Shown: positions 8,340 to 16,051 of the stretch, in pieces | Numbering within the stretch: position 1 is the first letter of the stretch | Layout: each line of letters opens with the position of its first letter | From: Blautia wexlerae | GTDB lineage: Bacteria; Bacillota; Clostridia; Lachnospirales; Lachnospiraceae | Length of the DNA stretch: 52,333 nucleotides | Direction: 5' to 3' | NCBI RefSeq assembly: GCF_013300825.1 | Contig: NZ_JAAIMY010000024.1 | Span: 1-52,333 of the forward strand | Translations under genes and position numbers: made by a program | The notes under the pieces: generated by a model | Database searches by the model: none | The model's input: only the letters and a program-made list of their open reading frames with translations | Told to the model about the DNA's origin: nothing

Positions 8340-8378
8340 TCTGTCGTGCCAGCTTTTTTGCCTTATATTTATCCTAAA

Positions 8379-8422
8379 AAAACCAATGGTGCAGACTGAT
8401 AACAGTCAAAGCCATTGGTTTT
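8379..8422. terminator. Terminator of the 71-aa gene
   Basis: AAAACCAATGG (8379-8389) pairs perfectly with CCATTGGTTTT (8412-8422), with T runs on both strands. Confidence 0.7.
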
Positions 8423-8459
8423 CTTTATCCAAATATATTCTCTGGTTCTTCTATAATTT

Positions 8460-8675
8460 CTATTTTACTTTTTCTAACTTATTATTCGCATCAAGGCAAA
8501 CCTTGTCCCCTTCATTGATGTTACATTCATAGAGCATGGCATCCTCTGCTTTTATCCTTATTTCTTCGCCTGAAGAATCCATAAGCGTCACTATTGCCAT
8601 GACTGGCATGCCTTTCGGTCGCTCTTCACAACCGAAGTCCAGGTCTTCCTCAATTCGTTTTACTGTGTATATCAT
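8460..8675 (-). CDS. Hypothetical protein (71 aa)
   Basis: A 71-aa acidic protein starting MIYTVKRIEEDLDFGCEERP. The middle (PVMAIVTLMDSSGEEIRIK) and the end (INEGDKVCLDANNKLEK) look like short beta strands of an OB- or TOBE-like barrel; this is a guess from the pattern. AGAGGAA precedes the ATG. It lies about 100 bp downstream of dapL on the same strand and could be carried by the dapL transcript. Family not recognised. Confidence 0.6.
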   Translation of the reverse strand: MIYTVKRIEEDLDFGCEERPKGMPVMAIVTLMDSSGEEIRIKAEDAMLYECNINEGDKVCLDANNKLEKVK

Positions 8676-8773
8676 AACTATTCCTCTGAAAATAATGTTA
8701 AAATCAGTTCTCCATGCTCCTTCGAATTTTCTCTATCAAAGTGACATCTGCCGCATCCCTATCAGGAAGCTGC

Positions 8774-9988
8774 TTACAGATTCTTAATTCGTTCAATTGC
8801 TTCCAGTGTATTCTCATGGGTTCCAAACGCAGTGAGACGGAAGAATCCCTCACCATGAGCACCAAATCCTGAGCCTGGAGTTCCTACAATGTTGGCTTTT
8901 TCAAGGAGATAGTCAAAGAACTCCCAGGAAGTCATCTTATCAGGTGTTTTCAGCCAGATATACGGAGCGTTTACGCCACCGGATACGGAATAGCCTGCTG
9001 ATGCCAGACCTTCGTAGATGGCTTTGGCGTTGCTCATATAGTAGCCTACCTGTTCTTTCAGCTGTGCTTTTCCTTCAGGAGAGTATACAGCCTCTCCTGC
9101 ACGCTGTACGATATATGGCGCACCATTAAATTTTGTGCCATGACGTCTTGCCCAGAGACTGTGGAGATCTACACCGTCACGAACCAGATCCTTTGGTACA
9201 ACTGTAAAGCCGAGACGGACACCTGTGAAACCTGCATTTTTGGAGAAGCTGCGCAGCTCGATGGCGCAGGTTCTTGCTCCTTCGCACTCATAGATGCTGT
9301 GGGGTACATTTTCTTCGGAGATGTATGCTTCGTATGCTGCATCATAGATAATTACAGAACCGTTTTTATTTGCATAGTCTACCCATTCCTGAAGCTGGGG
9401 TTTGGTGATCGCACCACCGGTTGGGTTATTCGGGAAGCAAAGGTAGATAAGATCCGGTACTTCTTCCGGGAATTCCGGAAGGAAGCCGTTGGATGCTGTA
9501 CATGGCATATAGATTACGTTATCAAAGTTGCCACGTTCTTTGTTGTATTCTCCTGTACGGCCTGCCATTACGTTTGTATCTACATATACTGGGTATACAG
9601 GGTCGCACACTGCAATCTTGTTATCCAGTCCGAATATTTCCTGGATATTTCCGGAATCGCTCTTTGCACCGTCAGATACAAAGATTTCGTCTGCTTCAAT
9701 GTCACAGCCTCTGTCTTTGTAGTCATTCTTTGCAATGGCAGATCTTAAGAATTCATAACCAAGATCAGGTGCATAACCATGAAATGTAGCTGCATCACCC
9801 ATTTCATCTACAGATTTATGAAGTGCCTCAATGATCGCCGGAGCCAGAGGCTGGGTTACATCACCGATTCCCAGTGAGATCACGTTTGCCTGTGGGTTGG
9901 CTTCTTTATATGCTTTTACTTTTTTTGCAATTGTGGAAAACAGATAGCTTCCCGGTAATTTCAGATAGTTGTGGTTTACTGTTACCAT
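8774..9988 (-). CDS. dapL: LL-diaminopimelate aminotransferase
   Basis: A 404-aa PLP enzyme converting tetrahydrodipicolinate directly to LL-diaminopimelate, with glutamate as amino donor, for lysine and peptidoglycan. Fold-type I aminotransferase motifs: [20 protein letters not shown] and the PLP lysine in [14 protein letters not shown] (K250). Residues GIGDVTQP near the N terminus are typical of DapL. The start at 9988 has GGGAGGAAA 7 bp upstream; the frame extends 7 codons further without a better site. Cytoplasmic. It fits beside asd (45.7 kb), another step of the same pathway, and spends glutamate made by the nearby GOGAT. Confidence 0.93.
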   Translation of the reverse strand: MVTVNHNYLKLPGSYLFSTIAKKVKAYKEANPQANVISLGIGDVTQPLAPAIIEALHKSVDEMGDAATFHGYAPDLGYEFLRSAIAKNDYKDRGCDIEADEIFVSDGAKSDSGNIQEIFGLDNKIAVCDPVYPVYVDTNVMAGRTGEYNKERGNFDNVIYMPCTASNGFLPEFPEEVPDLIYLCFPNNPTGGAITKPQLQEWVDYANKNGSVIIYDAAYEAYISEENVPHSIYECEGARTCAIELRSFSKNAGFTGVRLGFTVVPKDLVRDGVDLHSLWARRHGTKFNGAPYIVQRAGEAVYSPEGKAQLKEQVGYYMSNAKAIYEGLASAGYSVSGGVNAPYIWLKTPDKMTSWEFFDYLLEKANIVGTPGSGFGAHGEGFFRLTAFGTHENTLEAIERIKNL

Positions 9989-10106
9989 GTTTGATTTCCT
10001 CCCTGGCATGTTTCGCAGTTTTTATATACCTGTCTACAGCAGGCTGCTGCTTTGCCTTTCCATTTCTATTTGTGTCTTTTCTGCAAATATATTTTATTCG
10101 AGTTTT

Positions 10107-10134
10107 ATTATACTTAATTATTTAATAATGTAAA
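10107..10134 (-). promoter_or_regulatory. Promoter of dapL
   Basis: On the minus strand TTTACA (10129-10134), 16 bp, TATAAT (10107-10112). The leader to the dapL ATG is about 110 nt. Confidence 0.55.
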
Positions 10135-10173
10135 GTCTCAAAGTATTTTCTGAGCATAATTTTTAATATTAAC

Positions 10174-10371
10174 ATTACTGTTCACTGGTAATATCCCGCG
10201 AGGTGTTTTTTGTGAGCGAAGGTTACAGAAAACCCGAGACATACTGTGCGAATTTATGCGATTAGCATAAATTAAGTTTGCGAAGCAAACGATACTCCTT
10301 GTGCTTTGTACAAGGAGGTTCATATTTTTTGCATCGCGAAGCGTGTTGCTGTGAACAGAGTGAACAGTAAC
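10174..10371. repeat. Multi-hairpin intergenic element
   Basis: About 200 bp without a gene between dapL and gatB. It is bounded by inverted copies of TTACTGTTCACT (10175-10186) and AGTGAACAGTAA (10359-10370). Inside lie, in order: AATTTATGC/GCATAAATT with a GATTA loop (10251-10273); GTTTGC-GAA-GCAAAC (10276-10290); CTCCTTGT/ACAAGGAG (10295-10317); CGC-GAA-GCG (10335-10343); and the 27-bp palindromic repeat (10345-10371). Two hairpins contain GCGAAGC, known as an unusually stable DNA mini-hairpin. It looks like a compound repeat element, not a gene. Confidence 0.6.
10345..10371. repeat. 27-bp palindromic repeat, copy 1
   Basis: Arms GTTGCTGT and ACAGTAAC around GAACAGAGTGA. It differs from copy 3 (52279-52305, reverse complement) at two positions and from copy 2 (45247-45273) at three. 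Confidence 0.7.
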
Positions 10372-10378
10372 ATTTTTT

Positions 10379-10401
10379 ACCCCGGGCATAATGTCCGGGG
10401 T
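10379..10401. terminator. GC-rich hairpin after gatB
   Basis: ACCCCGG (10379-10385) pairs with CCGGGGT (10395-10401). Placed just past the gatB stop; the following bases on the gatB strand are A-rich rather than T-rich, so termination strength is uncertain. Confidence 0.5.
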
Positions 10402-10409
10402 GATTTATT

Positions 10410-11849
10410 TTATTTGCGCTTCTCTACTTCTTTCATAAGTGTCTCGCGGACGCTTGCAGGATTTGCCTTGCCTTTCATTTCTTTCATGATCTGACCTACA
10501 AAGAAGCCCATGACTTTATCTTTACCTCCCAGAAGTTCTGAAAGTGGTCCTGGGTTAGCATCCAGGATCCTGTTGATGGTTTCTTCCAGAAGTCCTGTGT
10601 CTTCTACAATCTTCAGACCATGTTCCTCAATGTAGGCTACAGGATCAATGTCTTCCTCAAAGACTTTCTCAAAGACTTTTTTGGCATTCTGAGGGCTGAC
10701 TTCGGATTTTTCTACCATTACCAGAAGATCTGCAAGATGCTTCGGTGAGAAAGATACCTGTTCCGGATCCATAGCTTTATCTTTCGTCAGACGGAGTACC
10801 TCACCCATAAACCAGTTTGCTGTCTTCTTTGCATTTCCGTAGATTGCTGCTGTTTCTTCAAAAAGACCTGCAAGATGGCGGGATTCTGTAAGGATTCCCG
10901 CATCGTATGCCGGAAGTCCGTACTCTTCCTGATAACGGGCCTGTTTCACTTCGCGAAGCTCCGGCTGTTCCGCTTTAATCTTTTCAATCCATGCATCAGA
11001 GATATGGATTGGAGGCAGATCTGGATCAGGGAAATATCTGTAGTCTTTGGCATCTTCCTTGGAACGCATGGCGTAAGAATATTCTTTGTTGTCATCCCAA
11101 CGGCGTGTCTCCTGTGTAACTGCCTTGCCTTCTTCGATCAGTTCGATCTGACGTTCTCTTTCGCCTTCGATTGCTCTGGCAATGGCTTTGAAAGAGTTCA
11201 GGTTCTTCATCTCTGTTCTGGTACCGAATTCTTCTGCTCCCACTTCACGGACAGAAAGGTTAACGTCTGCACGCATGGAACCTTCCTGAAGCTTACAGTC
11301 TGATACACCCAGATACTGCATCATACAACGGAGTTTTTCAAGATAGGCGATTACTTCCTCAGAGCTTCTCATATCCGGCTCGGATACAATCTCGATCAAC
11401 GGGACACCGCTTCGGTTATAGTCTACCAGGGAGCAGTCTTCCCATTCATCATGAATCAGTTTACCTGCATCCTCTTCCATATGCATTTCATGGATGCGGA
11501 TTTTCTTTTTGCCTGCAGAGGTTTCAATCTCTACCCATCCGTCATGACAGATTGGCAGATATAACTGAGAGATCTGATAGTTCTGTGGGTTGTCCGGATA
11601 GAAATAGTTCTTGCGGTCAAATTTGCAGTACTGATGGATCTGGCAGTTTGCTGCAAGACCTGCTTTCAGGGCAAACTCTACTACTTTCTTATTTAATACA
11701 GGCAGGGAACCCGGCATACCTGTGCAGACCGGGCATGTATGTGTATTGGGTGCTCCTCCGAATTCAGTGGAGCATCCGCAGAAAATTTTTGTTTTTGTTG
11801 CAAGTTCTACATGGACTTCAAGTCCTATGACTGTTTCGTACTGTTTCAT
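10410..11849 (-). CDS. gatB: Asp-tRNA(Asn)/Glu-tRNA(Gln) amidotransferase subunit B
   Basis: A 479-aa cytoplasmic subunit that binds the mischarged tRNA, activates the acyl group with ATP and transfers ammonia to it. N-terminal catalytic cradle with VIGLEVHVELATKTKIFCGC and zinc-ligand cysteines in THTCPVCTG; helical and YqeY-type tail domains in the last 170 residues. Normal length. Its ATG shares one base with the gatA stop (TAATG), so translation is coupled. Last gene of aspS-gatC-gatA-gatB. The leader terminator before aspS probably controls it too. Confidence 0.95.
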   Translation of the reverse strand: MKQYETVIGLEVHVELATKTKIFCGCSTEFGGAPNTHTCPVCTGMPGSLPVLNKKVVEFALKAGLAANCQIHQYCKFDRKNYFYPDNPQNYQISQLYLPICHDGWVEIETSAGKKKIRIHEMHMEEDAGKLIHDEWEDCSLVDYNRSGVPLIEIVSEPDMRSSEEVIAYLEKLRCMMQYLGVSDCKLQEGSMRADVNLSVREVGAEEFGTRTEMKNLNSFKAIARAIEGERERQIELIEEGKAVTQETRRWDDNKEYSYAMRSKEDAKDYRYFPDPDLPPIHISDAWIEKIKAEQPELREVKQARYQEEYGLPAYDAGILTESRHLAGLFEETAAIYGNAKKTANWFMGEVLRLTKDKAMDPEQVSFSPKHLADLLVMVEKSEVSPQNAKKVFEKVFEEDIDPVAYIEEHGLKIVEDTGLLEETINRILDANPGPLSELLGGKDKVMGFFVGQIMKEMKGKANPASVRETLMKEVEKRK

Positions 11850-13318
11850 TATCTGGTGCCTCCTTCTCCTGGCACGGCAAAGGAGCCGCGGCTGGTTTCA
11901 TAGGCGTGTGCTGCACGCAGGATTTTCTTTTCCATGAAGCAGTCCCCGATCATCTGGATACCGATTGGGAGACCTTTGCTGTCTTTTCCGCATGGAACTG
12001 TAATTCCCGGAAAACCGCAGAGATTGACTGCTACTGTGTAGATATCTCCAAGATACATGGCAAGGGGATTCTTTAAGCTTTCACCGATCTTCGGCGCTGT
12101 AAATGGAGATGCCGGTGCAAGGAGCACATCATATTTGCCAAATGCCTGGTCAAATTCTTTCTTGATCAGGGCTTTTGTGCGGAGTGCCTTCAGATAGTAT
12201 GCATCATAATAACCGGAGCTTAACACGAAGGAACCAAGCATGATACGGCGTTTTACTTCCTCACCGAAACCTGCTGTTCTGGTCTTTTTGTACATGTCGT
12301 GAAGACCTTCATATTCTGCTGCACGGAAACCGTACTTCACTCCATCGAAACGTTCCAGGTTGGAACTTGCTTCTGCACTGGCGATAATATAATAAGCCGG
12401 AATCATGTATTCCATGGTTTTGATAGAGAAGAATTCTACTTCTGCTCCCAGTTCTTTCAGCGTATCAAGAACACCCATAAAAGATGCTTTTACTTCCGGA
12501 TCAAGTCCCTCTGCCAGATATTCTTCAGGAACTCCGAATTTCATCCCCTTGATATCTCCTGTCAGTTCTTTGGAGAACTGAAGATCTTCTCTTTTCATGG
12601 ATGTGCTGTCTTTTGTATCATGTCCTGCGATGATCTCCAGAAGAGCTGCACAGTCAGATACGTCTTTTCCTACAGGACCGATCTGATCCAGGGAAGATGC
12701 ATAAGCTACAAGGCCGTAACGGGATACTGTTCCATAGGTTGGTTTAATTCCGGTTACACCACAGTAGGAACTTGGCTGACGGATAGATCCGCCTGTATCT
12801 GAACCAAGTGCCAGATAAGTTTCTCCTGCTGCTACTGCTGCACAGGAACCACCTGAAGAACCGCCTGGTACATGTTCCAGATTCCATGGGTTTCTGGTGA
12901 TGCCGTAAGCGGAGGTCTCTGTTGTACTTCCCATGGCAAATTCATCCATGTTTGTTTTTCCGATAATGACCAGTCCGGCTTTTTCCAGACGGTCAATGAC
13001 TTCTGCATTATACTGAGGCACAAAATTCTCAAGAATCTTTGATGCACAGGTAGTTTTCTTTCCATTAATACAGATATTATCTTTGATCGCGATCGGTACG
13101 CCTGCAAGAGGACTGGTATAAGTACCGTCCTCGATGCCTTTTTGTACTTCTTCTGCACGTTTGTATGCTTCTTCTTTATATGTGTCAAGATAAGCGTGTA
13201 CTTCTGAATCCTGTTTCTCAATCTGTTCAAAAACAGTTTTTACTCCATCCAGGACGCTGACCTGACGCTGTTTTATTTTTTCCCCAAGCTGCAGGGCTGT
13301 TAATTTTTCCAACTCCAT
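11849..13318 (-). CDS. gatA: Asp-tRNA(Asn)/Glu-tRNA(Gln) amidotransferase subunit A
   Basis: A 489-aa amidase-signature glutaminase that frees ammonia from glutamine and channels it to GatB. The Ser-cisSer-Lys triad is visible: Lys in GVPIAIKDNICI (about residue 79), GGSSGGSCAAVAAG, and SDTGGSIRQPSSYCG. Normal length. TAGGAGACAGGACA precedes the ATG. It begins 11 bp after gatC. Glutamine is the nitrogen donor, which ties charging of tRNA(Asn) and perhaps tRNA(Gln) to the glutamine supply controlled by the neighbouring genes. Confidence 0.95.
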   Translation of the reverse strand: MELEKLTALQLGEKIKQRQVSVLDGVKTVFEQIEKQDSEVHAYLDTYKEEAYKRAEEVQKGIEDGTYTSPLAGVPIAIKDNICINGKKTTCASKILENFVPQYNAEVIDRLEKAGLVIIGKTNMDEFAMGSTTETSAYGITRNPWNLEHVPGGSSGGSCAAVAAGETYLALGSDTGGSIRQPSSYCGVTGIKPTYGTVSRYGLVAYASSLDQIGPVGKDVSDCAALLEIIAGHDTKDSTSMKREDLQFSKELTGDIKGMKFGVPEEYLAEGLDPEVKASFMGVLDTLKELGAEVEFFSIKTMEYMIPAYYIIASAEASSNLERFDGVKYGFRAAEYEGLHDMYKKTRTAGFGEEVKRRIMLGSFVLSSGYYDAYYLKALRTKALIKKEFDQAFGKYDVLLAPASPFTAPKIGESLKNPLAMYLGDIYTVAVNLCGFPGITVPCGKDSKGLPIGIQMIGDCFMEKKILRAAHAYETSRGSFAVPGEGGTR

Positions 13319-13329
13319 TGTCCTGTCTC

Positions 13330-13623
13330 CTATCCTATGGTTTTCGGAACCTGATACTGTCCTTCTTTTGCCTTCGGTGCATTTGCCAGCATTGCTTCTT
13401 TGTTGTCTCCGTTTGTGACAACGTCCTCACGAAATACGTTTTCGTCCTGGAAAATATGGGACATAGGCTCTACTTCCGATGTATCCAGTTCATCCAGTTT
13501 CTCTACATAATCAAGCATTTTCTGCATTTCAGCTTTTGCTTTTTCCTTTTCTTCTTCCGAGAGGGAAAGCTTGGCCAGGATGCAGACATTTTCCATTGTT
13601 TCATCATCTATGATCTTTGCCAT
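13330..13623 (-). CDS. gatC: Asp-tRNA(Asn)/Glu-tRNA(Gln) amidotransferase subunit C
   Basis: A 97-aa belt subunit that wraps around GatA and stabilises its contact with GatB. The N-terminal half is two helices (ETMENVCILAKLSLSEEEKE...MLDYVEKLDELD), followed by the conserved extended segment VEPMSHIFQDENVFREDVV. Normal length. AAGGAG lies 7 bp before the ATG. It follows aspS by 62 bp in the same operon. Confidence 0.92.
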   Translation of the reverse strand: MAKIIDDETMENVCILAKLSLSEEEKEKAKAEMQKMLDYVEKLDELDTSEVEPMSHIFQDENVFREDVVTNGDNKEAMLANAPKAKEGQYQVPKTIG

Positions 13624-13685
13624 GATTTTCTCCTTATATATACTGCCTGTAACATTCTATATTGCTTTTATTTCCGACTTCTTAT

Positions 13686-15017
13686 TTACGGTTCCAGACG
13701 GTTCATATCTCGCGGGAAGAGACAGGTTTCACGAACATTCTCTTCACCGATAAGCTGCATGGTCAGACGTTCCAGACCGATTCCCAGCCCACCGTGAGGC
13801 GGCATACCATGTTTGAAGGTATCCAGATACTGTTCCATGCCTTCTTGCGTCATACCTCTGTCTTCAATTTTCTGTACCAGCATATTGTAATCATGGATAC
13901 GCTGTCCGCCTGTTGTGATCTCAAGGCCTTTGAATAACAGGTCAAAGCTTAAGGTAAATCTTGCGTCTTCCGGATCATCCATTGCATAGAATGGACGTTT
14001 CTTTGACGGATAATGTGTGACAAATACGAAATCTGAGCCATATTCTTCTTTGAAATACTGTCCGATCAGTGCTTCTTCTTCCGGCTCCAGATCGAATGGA
14101 TTTCTGATCTTACGGTTATATTTCTGTGATACCAGTTCCTTGGCTACATCGAAACGGACTGCCGGGATTTTGGATACATCCGGGATCTCAAGCTTCAAAA
14201 TCTGTACTTCTTTTGCATATTCTGTTTTCAGAAGGTTCATAGCATACTGGAGAAATCCTGTTTCCATTGCCATAATTTCTTCGAAGCTGTCAATATATCC
14301 CATCTCGAAGTCCAGACTGGTGTATTCATTTAAGTGACGTTTGGTATTATGTTTCTCAGCCCGGAATACGGGGCCTGTCTCAAATACTCTGTCAAATACG
14401 CCAACCATCATCTGTTTGTAGAACTGTGGGCTCTGCGCAAGTACTGCAGGTTTGTGGAAATAGCTAAATTTGAAAAGGTTTGCCCCACCCTCTGCTCCTC
14501 TGGCTCCAATCTTCGGAGTGTGAATCTCTGTAAATCCCTGTCCGTAGAGATAATCACGAAATGCCTTTGTCAGTGCCTCCTGGATTTTAAATTTGGAACG
14601 CTCCTGAATGTTTCTCAGGGAAATCGGTCTGTAGTTTAATTTCGCCTCCAGGGAAGTGTTCAGTTTCCATTTGTCAATTGCCATTGGAAGAGGTTCTGCA
14701 GGTGTTGATAAAATATCAATATGACGGATAAGAAGTTCTCTTCCGTGGGGTGCTCTCTCCTCTTCATGCAGGATTCCTTTCACCCTGACCGTCATTGCTT
14801 CCTTCAATTCATGAATGGAAACATTTGCCATTTCATTTTCATAGACTGTCTGGAATAAGCCTTCCCTTCTTCTAAGAATGATAAATGCCACATCACCCAT
14901 ATTACGGATGCTGTGAACAGCGCCTTCGATTACGGCTTCCTGGTTCAGGAGATTATTACCTACGAGTTCCTCCCAGGTATTGATTTCTTTTTTCCATGTT
15001 CCATCCATAAATTCCAT
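13686..15017 (-). CDS. aspS: Aspartyl-tRNA synthetase, archaeal/non-discriminating type
   Basis: A 443-aa class IIb synthetase. N-terminal OB anticodon-binding domain (about 12-110); catalytic domain with motif 2 TGPVFRAEKHNTKRHLNEY and motif 3 GIGLERLTMQL. It lacks the large GAD insertion of bacterial AspRS (about 590 aa), so it is the short archaeal-type enzyme. This form often charges tRNA(Asn) with Asp, and operon linkage to gatCAB supports that role. Start: ATG at 15017 with GGAGG 8 bp upstream. A longer frame from 15104 would read into the leader. Non-discriminating specificity is inferred. Confidence 0.9.
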   Translation of the reverse strand: MEFMDGTWKKEINTWEELVGNNLLNQEAVIEGAVHSIRNMGDVAFIILRRREGLFQTVYENEMANVSIHELKEAMTVRVKGILHEEERAPHGRELLIRHIDILSTPAEPLPMAIDKWKLNTSLEAKLNYRPISLRNIQERSKFKIQEALTKAFRDYLYGQGFTEIHTPKIGARGAEGGANLFKFSYFHKPAVLAQSPQFYKQMMVGVFDRVFETGPVFRAEKHNTKRHLNEYTSLDFEMGYIDSFEEIMAMETGFLQYAMNLLKTEYAKEVQILKLEIPDVSKIPAVRFDVAKELVSQKYNRKIRNPFDLEPEEEALIGQYFKEEYGSDFVFVTHYPSKKRPFYAMDDPEDARFTLSFDLLFKGLEITTGGQRIHDYNMLVQKIEDRGMTQEGMEQYLDTFKHGMPPHGGLGIGLERLTMQLIGEENVRETCLFPRDMNRLEP

Positions 15018-15136
15018 TTCCTCATCCTCCATTTCTTCATTTCTGAAAACCTTTGTGATATCTTCACTGGTTTCAAGTTCAAAAGGCTTTTCGTGCAAGC
15101 ACAACGACTTTTTGGCTTAAAACCCTGGAATATCAA

Positions 15137-15201
15137 AAAGGCGTAATCAGAAAATCCGGAGACACTTATCCCCTGGACTCTCTGATTACGCCTTTGTAAT
15201 C
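15137..15201 (-). promoter_or_regulatory. aspS-gatCAB leader: AAAGGC hexaloop and terminator
   Basis: On the minus strand GATTAC-AAAGGC-GTAATC (15201-15184) forms a 6-bp stem with a hexaloop. The same bases form the 5' arm of a perfect 15-bp terminator (15181-15195 with 15137-15151) followed by a T run. The two structures exclude each other. The terminator loop can fold further (GGGGA-TAAGTG-TCTCC). It lies about 120 nt before the aspS ATG, so unless the hexaloop wins, aspS-gatCAB should be terminated. Hexaloop position 1 is A and position 4 is G, as in known ANTAR target hairpins. Confidence 0.75.
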
Positions 15202-15405
15202 ATTCTTCCTGTTATTATCTATTTTATGTTTGTTTGTGTTCTTTCTATATATAATGTTAGGGTTAAAATGTATTTTTCCTCTAACTTGATATGAACAAAA
15301 ATATATTCTGTATATTACCACATATTCTGTCAAAATAATATCGTCATTTTTTACAAAATTTTCCTTATTATTTTCGGATATTTTATTTAGAACGTGTTTG
15401 AAAAA
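15202..15405 (-). promoter_or_regulatory. aspS upstream region
   Basis: Space between nitR and the aspS leader, without a gene. Two candidate promoters: a GATAAT -10 (15214-15219) without a good -35, which would start transcription about 6 nt before the hexaloop; and TTGACA-N17-CAGAAT at about 15303-15332, which would give a leader of roughly 100 nt. A stem GTTAG/CTAAC (about 15255-15284) could end the nitR transcript. Confidence 0.4.
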
Positions 15406-15960
15406 TCAGATTTCATCATACATCAGCATGAGTAACATCTGTGCAGTTTCTACCATGTTGGTTCCTGAATCCATGCTGCATTTCTGGATGTGTCGATATG
15501 CTTCCTCTTCTGTCATCTGGTTTTTTTCCATAAGAAGGCGTTTGGCATTCGAGATATAATTCTGTTCTTTTTCTGATCTGGGCTTTGGTTTCTTTTTTTC
15601 TTTTTTGATCCGGCGTTCCAGATGATAGAGCATGTCATTGACCGTATCTATCAGTGCGCTTGCTTTCATCGGCATCTGTACAGTGCTGACGGAATTCGGT
15701 GCTTCATCTATAATACGCTGAGAAGCCAGAAGCAGCATTTCAAAATATTGTGGCAGGTCATCGAGAGCGTCTTTATAATAGGCATCTGTCAGCTTATACC
15801 CGCATATCAGGACACCACTGTCAAGTTCTGAGATACTGGCCAGCGCATTAGAGACAGAGCTGCAGACAGAGGCTACTGTGAGCCCATGTCTGTTAAGTAT
15901 TGTGCGGATTTTCTTTGCGTCTTCAATTTTCGGTAACGCAATCACAATGCTGCTGCTCAT
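15406..15960 (-). CDS. nitR: ANTAR-domain RNA-binding antiterminator, NitR-like
   Basis: A 184-aa protein. Residues 4-112 are a receiver-like domain. The usual phosphoryl Asp at the end of strand 3 is absent (GVLICGYKLTD), so it is likely phosphorylation-independent. A basic linker KKEKKKPKPR (119-128) leads to a three-helix ANTAR domain (about 130-184: ISNAKRLLMEKNQMTEEEAY). ANTAR proteins bind hexaloop hairpins in nascent RNA and prevent termination. Start at 15960 with TAGGAG upstream. It lies 91 bp after glnA on the same strand, as in the glnA-nitR pair of C. saccharobutylicum, where NitR controls GS and GOGAT genes. Targets here are inferred from the hexaloop leaders. Confidence 0.88.
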   Translation of the reverse strand: MSSSIVIALPKIEDAKKIRTILNRHGLTVASVCSSVSNALASISELDSGVLICGYKLTDAYYKDALDDLPQYFEMLLLASQRIIDEAPNSVSTVQMPMKASALIDTVNDMLYHLERRIKKEKKKPKPRSEKEQNYISNAKRLLMEKNQMTEEEAYRHIQKCSMDSGTNMVETAQMLLMLMYDEI

Positions 15961-16051
15961 AACTCTGCCACTCCTATTTCTGTTACAGCCTGAGTTTCCA
16001 TCCACTGCTTATTGCCTTTTACAATTTCTACAGGGGACTTGTTTGATTCGG

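Noticed and set aside
9140..9748. Long (202-aa) plus-strand frame
   Set aside because: Lies wholly opposite dapL, whose motifs are clear; a codon-bias shadow.
10138..10389. 83-aa minus-strand frame
   Set aside because: It is the multi-hairpin repeat element read as protein.
15137..15405. T-box leader for aspS
   Set aside because: No T-box core sequence or specifier-loop stem was seen; the leader is too short.
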